From Hyphomicrobiales bacterium (GTDB lineage Bacteria; Pseudomonadota; Alphaproteobacteria; Rhizobiales; Xanthobacteraceae), in the NCBI GenBank assembly GCA_026400425.1, contig JAPLPC010000625.1:1-6056 (forward strand): DNA of 6,056 nt, given 5' to 3'. A program made the position numbers and the translations under genes. Shown one piece after another: positions 1 through 6,007 of the stretch. How positions within the stretch are numbered: the first letter of the stretch is position 1; each line of letters opens with the position of its first letter. A model generated the notes under the pieces. The model did no database searches, had not been told where the DNA came from, and saw only the letters and a program-made list of their open reading frames with translations.

Positions 1-2889
1 CTCACTTCTTCTTCCACCCGCCACGATGTCCGGGCGCGCCGCCTGAACTTCGCGGGGCAGGGCCGAATTCGGGGCCGGACTCGCGCGAGTTTTTCGGCTG
101 GAAGATCTTGCTTTCCATGCCCGGGCCCATCTCGTCCAGCGTCGGCTTGCGCGCCTTGCTGCTGAACTTGCCGCGCGCTTTGCCTTGCGCAGCCTTGTCG
201 AGTTGGGCCGGCAGATTGGCGGCGTTGCCGTATTTCTTTTCGCCTTTATAGGCACCGCCGCGCGCCGCGACATTGCGCTGCTTGACGGTGGGATCATCGA
301 CCACGGCCAGTTCGGTGGCGCGCAGCCGCTTGACCTCGTCGCGCAAGCGCGCATTCGGACTTCGAGATCGGCGAGCACGGTCTCGAAGTTATGACCGATG
401 GCGATGGCGTCGTCGGCCATGCCGCCGCCGCCGATATCGACCAGCACGCGGTCGCCTTCATAGACCGACCCGAGAATATCGCCGATCGACTTCTTGACGC
501 TTTCCGGCGTGATCCCGTGCAGGGTGTTGTATTCGACCTGCTTCTCGCGGCGGCGATCGGTCTCGGCGATCGCGCGCTTCATCGAGCCGGTCATCTGGTC
601 GGCATAGAGAATGACGCGGCCATCGACGTTGCGCGCAGCGCGGCCGATGGTCTGGATCAGCGAGGTCTCCGAGCGCAAAAAGCCTTCCTTGTCGGCATCG
701 AGAATGGCGACCAGCGCGCATTCGGGAATGTCGAGGCCTTCGCGCAGCAGATTGATGCCGACCAGCGCGTCGAACGCGCCAAGCCGAAGATCGCGGATGA
801 TCTCGATGCGCTCGATGGTGTCGATGTCCGAATGCATGTAGCGCACGCGGATGCCCTGTTCGTGCAGGAACTCCGTCAAGTCTTCGGCCATCCGCTTGGT
901 CAGCACGGTGATCAGCGAGCGATAACCTTGCGCCGCGGTGGCGCGAACTTCGCCGAGCAGATCGTCCACCTGGGTGCGGGCGGGGCGGATATTGACGGGC
1001 GGATCGATCAGGCCGGTGGGGCGGATGACCTGCTCGGCGAACACGCCGCCGCTTTCCTGCAACTCCCAGCCCGACGGCGTCGCCGACACCGCAACTGTCT
1101 GCGGGCGCATCATGTCCCACTCCTCGAACCGCAGCGGCCGGTTGTCCATGCAAGACGGCAGCCGGAAGCCATATTCCGCCAGCGTCGCCTTGCGGCGGAA
1201 GTCGCCTTTGAACATACCGCCGATCTGCGGCACGGTGACGTGGCTCTCGTCGGCGAACACCAGCGCATTGTCGGGGACGTATTCGAACAGCGTCGGCGGC
1301 GGCTCACCCGGCCGGCGGCCGGTGAGATAGCGCGAATAGTTCTCGATGCCGGCACAGGCGCCGGTGGCTTCCATCATTTCGAGATCGAAGGTGGTGCGCT
1401 GTTCCAGCCGCTGCGCTTCTAGCAGGCGGCCTTGATTGTGCAGCTGCTCGAGCCGCCACTTCAACTCGTCCTTGATGGACTTCATCGCCTGGATCAGCGT
1501 CGGCCGCGGCGTGACGTAATGCGAATTCGCGTAGATCTTCACGAATTCCAGCTCGTCCTGCTTGTGGCCGGTGAGCGGGTCGAATTCCTCGATGCTCTCG
1601 ACGGTGTCGCCGAACAGGTTGACGCGCCAGGCGCGGTCCTCGTAATGCGCCGGGAAGATATCGACGACGTCGCCGCGCACCCGGAACGTGCCGCGGGTGA
1701 AGTCGTGCTGCGTGCGCTTGTATTGGAGCGCGACGAGATCGGCGATCAGCTGGCGCTGGTCGATGCGCTCGTCCTTCTTCAGCGCAAAGGTCATCGCGGT
1801 ATAGGTTTCGACCGAACCGATACCATAGATGCACGACACCGAGGCGACGATGATGACGTCGTCGCGCTCCAAGAGCGCACGCGTCGCCGAATGGCGCATG
1901 CGGTCGATCTGCTCGTTGATCGAGGAATCCTTCTCGATGTAAGTGTCGGTGCGCGGGACGTAGGCCTCGGGCTGGTAGTAGTCGTAATAGGACACGAAAT
2001 ATTCGACGGCGTTGTCGGGGAAGAAGTTCTTGAACTCGCCATACAGCTGCGCCGCCAGCGTCTTGTTCGGCGCGAGAATGATCGCCGGGCGCTGCGTCGC
2101 CTCGATCACCTTGGCCATGGTGTAGGTCTTGCCGGAGCCGGTCACGCCGAGCAGCACTTGCGTGCGGTCGTTACGGTCGATGCCCTCGACCAGTTCCTTG
2201 ATCGCGGTCGGCTGATCGCCTTTCGGCTCGTATTCCGACTTCAATTCGAACCGCATGCCGCCTTCGGATTTCTCCGGCCGCGGCGGCCGGTGCGGCGACC
2301 ACACTTTGGTGCCGCCGTCCTGTTTGCGGAATTCCGGACGGCCGTCGCGGATCAGGGCTTCCAGCGCATCGGCCGTGGCCTGAACGCCGAGTGCCTCCAT
2401 CTTGTTGCGCGGCGGCCGGGCCGTCAGCGCCTCGGCATCCTCCTCGTCGGTGGTGAAGCCGAGTTGCTTGGCGAGTTCCGGATCAAGGGTCGGGATCGAG
2501 GCCGAGGTGTTGTAATTCGCCTGCGGGGCTTCCTCAAAACCCTTCTGCTCGCTCAGCCGCGGCGCGTAGGGGGCGACGACAGGTTGCGGAAACGGCTGCA
2601 GTGGCGTCGGGCGCGCGCCCTGGTCTCCTTCGAATTTTTTAGGCGTCGATTTGCGCGCGCGATGCACGGCCGCCTCGCCGCCGGAGCGACGCTCGAACGA
2701 ATTGCTCGGTGGCGGCTGCAGACCGGTGCCCGATCCCATCCCGGCATCGCCGCGATTGATCGCGGGATTCAGCAGTTCCGCCAGTGCAGGGCCGATCGGC
2801 TTCACATCCGGACGGCCGGCACCGGCCTTCGCTCGGGGCGTCTTGGTTGATTTCGCGGGCTTTTTCGATGTGTCGGGTTTCTTCGCCAT
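1..2889 (-). CDS. uvrB: UvrABC excinuclease subunit B (UvrB), core intact but C-terminal UVR motif broken by a deletion/frameshift; frame runs off the left edge
   Basis: UvrB receives damaged DNA from UvrA, verifies the lesion by ATP-driven strand probing, and recruits UvrC for incision (cytosolic nucleotide excision repair). Reading from the ATG at 2889, residues 1-211 are a basic, Pro/Ala-rich extension (MAKKPDTSKKPAKSTKTPRA) absent from E. coli UvrB. The conserved core starts near M212. Visible motifs are Walker A GVTGSGKT at 248-255, the beta-hairpin YYDYYQPEAY from Y301, Walker B DESH at 547-550, NLLREGLDIPE (motif V), and QTIGRAARN at 746-754 (motif VI). Homology in this frame ends at about residue 847 (EVRMR, base 349). 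Beyond that the frame reads unrelated sequence for 116 more codons to base 1 without a stop, while the expected C-terminus lies in the next frame (2-346). No clear Shine-Dalgarno sequence precedes the ATG; it was chosen because it gives the family-typical lysine-rich start. Identity is very secure; function of the altered protein is uncertain, since the UVR motif contacts UvrC. Confidence 0.93.
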   Translation of the reverse strand, partial: MAKKPDTSKKPAKSTKTPRAKAGAGRPDVKPIGPALAELLNPAINRGDAGMGSGTGLQPPPSNSFERRSGGEAAVHRARKSTPKKFEGDQGARPTPLQPFPQPVVAPYAPRLSEQKGFEEAPQANYNTSASIPTLDPELAKQLGFTTDEEDAEALTARPPRNKMEALGVQATADALEALIRDGRPEFRKQDGGTKVWSPHRPPRPEKSEGGMRFELKSEYEPKGDQPTAIKELVEGIDRNDRTQVLLGVTGSGKTYTMAKVIEATQRPAIILAPNKTLAAQLYGEFKNFFPDNAVEYFVSYYDYYQPEAYVPRTDTYIEKDSSINEQIDRMRHSATRALLERDDVIIVASVSCIYGIGSVETYTAMTFALKKDERIDQRQLIADLVALQYKRTQHDFTRGTFRVRGDVVDIFPAHYEDRAWRVNLFGDTVESIEEFDPLTGHKQDELEFVKIYANSHYVTPRPTLIQAMKSIKDELKWRLEQLHNQGRLLEAQRLEQRTTFDLEMMEATGACAGIENYSRYLTGRRPGEPPPTLFEYVPDNALVFADESHVTVPQIGGMFKGDFRRKATLAEYGFRLPSCMDNRPLRFEEWDMMRPQTVAVSATPSGWELQESGGVFAEQVIRPTGLIDPPVNIRPARTQVDDLLGEVRATAAQGYRSLITVLTKRMAEDLTEFLHEQGIRVRYMHSDIDTIERIEIIRDLRLGAFDALVGINLLREGLDIPECALVAILDADKEGFLRSETSLIQTIGRAARNVDGRVILYADQMTGSMKRAIAETDRRREKQVEYNTLHGITPESVKKSIGDILGSVYEGDRVLVDIGGGGMADDAIAIGHNFETVLADLEVRMRACATRSSGCAPPNWPWSMIPPSSSAMSRRAAVPIKAKRNTATPPICRPNSTRLRKAKRAASSAARRASRRWTRWARAWKARSSSRKTRASPAPNSALPREVQAARPDIVAGGRRSE
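2..346 (-). pseudogene. uvrB: Displaced C-terminal tail of UvrB (end of UVR motif plus basic tail), out of frame with the main uvrB reading frame
   Basis: This frame reads LRDEVKRLRATELAVVDD from base 346 and ends GGWKKK followed by TGA at 2-4. The first stretch matches the second half of a UVR motif (E. coli counterpart: IRDQLHQLREL), and the Lys/Gly-rich tail resembles the ends of Bradyrhizobium-type UvrB proteins. The only start-like codon is the TTG at 344-346, which lies inside the motif. A TAA in this frame sits a little upstream in the minus-strand sense, within the bases encoding the HN of IGHNFET. It is therefore not an independent gene but the severed end of uvrB. It would be translated only if ribosomes shifted frame, or if the apparent deletion is a sequence error. 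Confidence 0.85.
346..356 (-). other. Junction of the apparent uvrB deletion and frame change
   Basis: Upstream sequence ends in frame as ...LEVRMR and downstream sequence resumes one frame over as RLRDEVKRL. Compared with the normal UVR motif pattern (a loop, then xFExAAxLRDEV), roughly 12 residues are missing. The frame arithmetic requires a net loss of a number of bases equal to 1 modulo 3, so about 37 if 12 codons are gone. On the minus strand the junction contains two copies of TGCGCG, at 353-348 and 345-340. This is the kind of short GC repeat that could promote slippage or a deletion. The exact size needs an intact relative for comparison. Confidence 0.7.
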
Positions 2890-3165
2890 GGCCGGAATAT
2901 GGGGCGAGTCCCGCCGCGGTGAAAGAGCCCGCGGAGAGGAACGAGCCGGAAGGATTTCTACGCGAGATCGCCGAGTGCCATCGCGATGCTGGGGCCGCCG
3001 TATCACGGCCCAGTATTGCGAGAAGCGCGCTCGCCACAGGCCGAAGCCGAAAGATGGGGATAAAGCAATCGAAGGGCGATTCACGTAAGATAACAACTTT
3101 TGGATGTGTCGCGAATCTGGCGAGTTCCATCCATTCGGGCTGACGCATTTCTCTCGGGGGCGGTC
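2890..3165. other. Divergent intergenic region between uvrB and the lipoprotein gene
   Basis: This 276-bp gap separates two genes transcribed away from each other, so it should carry both promoters. I could not identify a convincing -35/-10 pair for either. A TAAGAT at 3085-3090 could be a -10 for the plus-strand gene but has no good -35 at normal spacing. No pair of GTTC half-sites seven bases apart (the alphaproteobacterial LexA box) was found. The region contains an imperfect hairpin at 2989-3013, and base composition falls from GC-rich to mixed near 3060. The open frames crossing it have no recognisable protein and look like by-products of high GC. Confidence 0.6.
2989..3013. repeat. Imperfect inverted repeat (hairpin) in the divergent intergenic region
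   Basis: The left arm CTGGGGCCG (2989-2997) pairs with the right arm CGGCCCAG (3006-3013). This gives eight base pairs with a single bulged G and an eight-base loop. Both neighbouring genes are transcribed outward from this region, so a terminator role for either of them is unlikely. It could be an operator, a leader-RNA hairpin, or chance in a GC-rich sequence. Confidence 0.35.
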
Positions 3166-4416
3166 ATGTTTTCAAGATTTGCGACGCGCATATCTGCGCG
3201 AACGATGGTGCTTGCGCTCGTAGCCTCGATGCTGGCGGGCTGTGCTGAGATCAACAAGCGCGGGGGAGTGGTTGCTGAGATGGAGGACTATGTCCTCTTT
3301 AAAGCGCAAACAAAAAGTCACCGCCTATTCAGGTCTTATACGCTGATCGGGGTCCTCATGGCTGCTGCGCGGCAAGGGGGGCACAATCAAGCGGATAGAT
3401 CGGCGATCGAAGGTAGCTTGAAGGAAGCACTTCGTGTTGCGTTTGAGACATATGCTTGCCTCTATCCAAACAGCGCGGCGCTGGGCGCAGACGGTGTCAA
3501 TCCAAGTATTCATAGTTGGATTGGTGCAGCTACCAAGACGGGAGACTCGACGACGGCCTTTCGCGTCACAGACATTGACGAACCGGCAAACTGCCAGTTC
3601 TTCGACGAAAAAATGGCGCGGCTCGATTATGCACTCTATCGATTGGCCCTGAGTGCATTGTTCAACGAGCAAACCAACACCCAACTCTCGTCGATCCGAG
3701 ATAAGCTCATCGGCGAAGTTCCGGTCATTTCCGCCACCGCCAAAGCTGCCATATTCGGTGTCAAAGCAGTCAATCAGGCAACCACAATCGTCGATGATCT
3801 ACTCAATTTGAGTTTTTCGAGCCTCGGACCAGTCATCGCACTTCTCCCGCTTTATAGGGATGCACTTGAGCTTAACATGTGGGTGATCATGACGTCGCTT
3901 AACAAGTGGTGTCATCTCAATGTCGGAAGTGACACTGCCCGTATTATCAATGCGGACGGAACTCCTGCGTTAACAAACATGGAGCCGTGCGATAAACGCG
4001 ATTACGTCTACTATATCTTGAATCGCGGCGGTGGAAACTTATCTCTTTGGAGAAATTTCGTTTGGCACATGAACTACGAAAATCCATACATCGAAGCCTA
4101 TGCTCCCCATTTCCTTCTCGTGACTCGCTTTATCTGGCGATCTTGCAACAACTACTTGATCCAGGCCGAATGTACCGCGCTGATGAAGGACGCCTTGAGC
4201 TATGCAAAAGGGCAGTCGTTGCAAATCGGCGTGAGTTTCACTAATCCGAGAAATGATCGCATCGACACGGTGTCAAGACCGTCCTCAACGAGGGTTGTCC
4301 GACGCCCGGGGCACGGACACGATAGCCCCTCGGATCCTGCGCGTTCTGGGCGTGATACCGACCCGACAGGTTCGATTGTTCGCCCGACTCTTCCAGCTGT
4401 GCCCACACCTCAGTGA
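3166..4416 (+). CDS. Putative lipoprotein of unknown function with a lipobox signal peptide and Pro/Arg/Ser-rich C-terminal tail
   Basis: The 416-residue product starts with a classical lipoprotein signal: basic residues at 4-12, a hydrophobic core MVLALVASMLAG (14-25), and lipobox LAGC with the lipidated cysteine at C26. Position +2 is Ala, not Asp, so by the E. coli rule it would go to the outer membrane. The ATG at 3166 is preferred over the in-frame TTG at 3100 because it places the signal peptide at the N-terminus and has a G-rich stretch (3156-3160) upstream. The mature part has six more cysteines (98, 143, 249, 275, 327, 336), which could form disulfides in the periplasm. A moderately hydrophobic stretch lies around residues 190-245, and a low-complexity Arg/Pro/Ser/Asp tail covers about 365-416. 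I do not recognise the family and assign no function. Codon use (TTA, ATA, AGA) and roughly 50% GC differ from both flanks, suggesting horizontal acquisition. It appears to be a single-gene unit. Confidence 0.75.
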   Translation: MFSRFATRISARTMVLALVASMLAGCAEINKRGGVVAEMEDYVLFKAQTKSHRLFRSYTLIGVLMAAARQGGHNQADRSAIEGSLKEALRVAFETYACLYPNSAALGADGVNPSIHSWIGAATKTGDSTTAFRVTDIDEPANCQFFDEKMARLDYALYRLALSALFNEQTNTQLSSIRDKLIGEVPVISATAKAAIFGVKAVNQATTIVDDLLNLSFSSLGPVIALLPLYRDALELNMWVIMTSLNKWCHLNVGSDTARIINADGTPALTNMEPCDKRDYVYYILNRGGGNLSLWRNFVWHMNYENPYIEAYAPHFLLVTRFIWRSCNNYLIQAECTALMKDALSYAKGQSLQIGVSFTNPRNDRIDTVSRPSSTRVVRRPGHGHDSPSDPARSGRDTDPTGSIVRPTLPAVPTPQ

Positions 4417-4608
4417 ACGATCGAGCGCACTTACTCGCTCGCAATGCCGAACTATCGTCTGGTTATTGACCGGCAATGCAGCTTTGGTTTGATGATACGG
4501 ACGGTAAACTGCCTCGGCTAAAAACCGGCTTCGCTGGGACATAGCCTCACGATTGACTTATCTCCGGCCTTCTGGCGAACTCCGCGTTCAATCGCACAGG
4601 GCCGTCCT
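4417..4608 (+). other. Intergenic gap before the GST gene pair; presumed site of their promoter
   Basis: This 192-bp gap carries no convincing gene. It holds the inverted repeat at 4422-4441 just after the lipoprotein stop. Near its end an AGGG at 4598-4601 lies seven bases before the yfcG-like ATG and is a plausible ribosome binding site. A TTGACT at 4553-4558 resembles a -35 box, but the sequence 17 bases downstream is a poor -10, so a promoter is not called. Composition returns to the GC-rich style of the chromosome towards 4600. Confidence 0.5.
4422..4441 (+). terminator. Weak candidate terminator hairpin after the lipoprotein gene
   Basis: Arms CGAGCG (4422-4427) and CGCTCG (4436-4441) are perfectly complementary around an eight-base loop, starting six bases after the lipoprotein stop codon. 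The position suits a terminator, but the stem is short and no run of T follows. It could only be a weak intrinsic terminator or a 3'-end stabilising hairpin. Confidence 0.3.
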
Positions 4609-5319
4609 ATGATCGATCTCTATTACTGGAGCACGCCGAACGGCCATAAGATCACGATCTTTCTCGAAGAGGCCGGGATGCCCTACAAGGTCATCCCGGT
4701 GGAGATCGGCAAGGGCGAGCAGTTCAAGCCGGAATTCCTGGCGATCGCGCCCAACAATCGCATTCCGGCGATGGTCGATCATGATCCGACAGGCGCCGCC
4801 AGGCCGGTGGCGATATTCGAATCCGGCGCCATGCTGCTGTATCTCGCGGACAAGACCGGGAAGTTCCTGTCCACCGACGTGACGGCGCGCTACGATGCGA
4901 TCCAGTGGCTGTTCTGGCAGATGGGCGGGCTCGGGCCGATGGCGGGGCAGAACCATCACTTCCGCAATTATGCGCAGGAGAAGATCACCTACGCGATCGA
5001 TCGCTATGTGAATGAAACCAACCGGCTGTATGGCGTGCTCAACAAGCGCCTCGCCGATCGCGACTTCATCGCCGGCGACTATTCGATCGCCGACATGGCG
5101 AGTTATCCGTGGATCGTGCCCTTCAAGAACCAGGGCCAGGACATCGATGATTTTCCGCATCTCAAGCACTGGATGGAGCGGATCGCACAGCGCCCCGCCG
5201 TGCAGCGCGCCTATGCGGTGGCGAAACAGATCAATCCGAATTTCGGCCAGCCACGGGTCCGTACCGAGGAGGAACGCAAGATTCTGTTCGGGCAGACATC
5301 GCGCGTGGTGAAAGACTGA
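4609..5319 (+). CDS. yfcG: YfcG-type (Nu-class) glutathione transferase / disulfide-bond oxidoreductase
   Basis: The 236-residue protein matches E. coli YfcG along most of its length as I recall it: the N-terminal TPNGHKIT block, PNNRIPAMVDHDP, FESGAMLLYLADKTG, QWLFWQMGGLGPM, GQNHHF and YSIADMA. YfcG uses glutathione to reduce disulfides such as 2-hydroxyethyl disulfide and has little classical transferase activity. The thioredoxin-like domain covers about residues 1-85. The glutathione-site residues T9 and N11 are present, along with cis-Pro P53 and the gamma-glutamyl-binding E71-S72 pair. The all-helical domain covers about 92-205 and includes the folding motif SIAD (159-162). The protein has no cysteine, consistent with a mechanism that relies on bound glutathione rather than a protein thiol. 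The ATG at 4609 has AGGG seven bases upstream and gives the family-typical MIDLYY start. It is probably cotranscribed with the next gene. Expected location is cytosolic. Confidence 0.92.
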   Translation: MIDLYYWSTPNGHKITIFLEEAGMPYKVIPVEIGKGEQFKPEFLAIAPNNRIPAMVDHDPTGAARPVAIFESGAMLLYLADKTGKFLSTDVTARYDAIQWLFWQMGGLGPMAGQNHHFRNYAQEKITYAIDRYVNETNRLYGVLNKRLADRDFIAGDYSIADMASYPWIVPFKNQGQDIDDFPHLKHWMERIAQRPAVQRAYAVAKQINPNFGQPRVRTEEERKILFGQTSRVVKD

Positions 5320-5993
5320 CACTCGACACCTTGCGGCGCCGTTGCGACGGCCCGTTTTGCTGGCGCACACGGATGGCGCTGGCGCATAAGGGGCTGGAGG
5401 CGACCTCGACCCCATGGCGCTTCACCGAAAAGGATACGATCGCCGCGCATCAATCCGAGAAAGTGCCGGTGCTGCTCGACGGCGACCGCGCGATCAACGA
5501 CTCCTGGGCCATCGCAACCTATCTTGAAGACACCTATCCCGACCGGCCGTCGCTGTTCGGTGGGGACGGCGGGCGCGCGATGGCGCGGATGATCAATTGG
5601 TGGGGTGACACCGTGGTTATCGCGGGCATGTTTCCGATGATCGTCGCCGATATCCACGGCCATCTGGCGCCGGCAGACCAGGCCTATTTCCGTCAATCGC
5701 GCGAGGCCCGGTTCAAGAAAACGCTGGAAGAGGTTTCATCGGCACGCGATCGTGACGTGGTCGCGTTCAGGAAGTCGCTCGACCCGGTCAGGCTGACGCT
5801 GAAAACCCAACCCTATCTCGGCGGCGCCGCACCGAACTATGCCGATTACATCGTGTTCGGTCCATTCCAGTGGGCGCGCGCGATCTCATCGTTCCAGCTA
5901 TTGGAAGCCGACGATCTCGTGCATGCATGGCGCGACAGGATGCTCGATGCCTTTGACGGCATGGCACGCAAATCGGCGGGCTACGACGTGTAG
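5316..5993 (+). CDS. Glutathione S-transferase family protein resembling LigE-type beta-etherases, probable CTG start
   Basis: From a CTG start the product is 225 residues (220 from the TTG at 5331). It has an N-terminal thioredoxin-like domain with CDGPFCWRTRMALAHKG, the cis-Pro loop KVPVLLDG, and DSWAIATYLEDTYPDRP in the gamma-glutamyl-binding position. The C-terminal helical domain includes QAYFRQSREARFKKTLEE, YLGGAAPNYADY and a W..RMLDAFDGMAR ending. These blocks line up with LigE, the glutathione-dependent beta-aryl ether cleaving enzyme, as I recall it (WRTKYALKHKG, DSWVIAEYLDEKYPDRP, PNFADY). The substrate cannot be inferred; many such proteins in soil alphaproteobacteria are uncharacterised. 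Starting at TTG 5331 would remove the first beta strand (LTLDTL), and the only ATG near the N-terminus (5374) would also remove the active-site loop. CTG at 5316 overlaps the upstream stop as CTGA and has GGTGAAAG just before it. Family identity is firm; start and substrate are not. Confidence 0.8.
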   Translation: MTLDTLRRRCDGPFCWRTRMALAHKGLEATSTPWRFTEKDTIAAHQSEKVPVLLDGDRAINDSWAIATYLEDTYPDRPSLFGGDGGRAMARMINWWGDTVVIAGMFPMIVADIHGHLAPADQAYFRQSREARFKKTLEEVSSARDRDVVAFRKSLDPVRLTLKTQPYLGGAAPNYADYIVFGPFQWARAISSFQLLEADDLVHAWRDRMLDAFDGMARKSAGYDV

Positions 5994-5995
5994 TC

Positions 5996-6007
5996 GCCGC
6001 CGGCGGC
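5996..6007. repeat. 12-bp GC palindrome just after the second GST gene
   Basis: GCCGCC directly followed by GGCGGC forms a perfect palindrome starting three bases after the TAG stop. With a four-base loop only four GC pairs remain and no T-run follows. It is at most part of a 3' hairpin and may be chance in GC-rich DNA. The rest of 5994-6056 holds nothing I can identify. Confidence 0.25.

Noticed and set aside
458..1834. Minus-strand open frames 458-1153, 1110-1355 and 1304-1834
   Set aside because: They are other-frame readings of uvrB. The uvrB frame itself is continuous through this stretch with all its motifs, so these are not evidence of further frameshifts.
391..2850. Two long plus-strand open frames (391-1422 and 1432-2850) opposite uvrB
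   Set aside because: They are antisense to conserved uvrB codons, their predicted proteins are Arg/Ala/Leu-rich with no recognisable motif, and such frames are common opposite GC-rich genes.
2639..3148. Open frames on both strands crossing the uvrB start and intergenic region
   Set aside because: They overlap the secure N-terminus of uvrB, show no signal peptide or domain, and have no ribosome binding site.
2890..3165. LexA (SOS) box upstream of uvrB
   Set aside because: GTTC occurs near 3124 and GAAC near 2939, but neither has a second half-site at seven bases' spacing, so no alphaproteobacterial SOS box can be called.
3166..4416. Mobile element origin of the lipoprotein region
   Set aside because: Composition suggests transfer, but no transposase, integrase, terminal inverted repeats, target duplication or tRNA attachment site is visible in the flanks.
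4253..4492. Plus-strand frame overlapping the lipoprotein 3' end, possibly a frameshifted continuation
   Set aside because: Its translation has no recognisable domain, and the Pro/Arg/Ser tail in the main frame ends normally at 4416, so a frameshift is not needed.
4553..4581. Sigma-70-like promoter for the GST pair
   Set aside because: TTGACT at 4553-4558 fits a -35, but the hexamer 17 bases on (CGAACT) is a poor -10.
4588..5696. Long minus-strand frames opposite the two GST genes
   Set aside because: They are antisense to two recognisable GST genes, and their products are His/Arg-rich without motifs.
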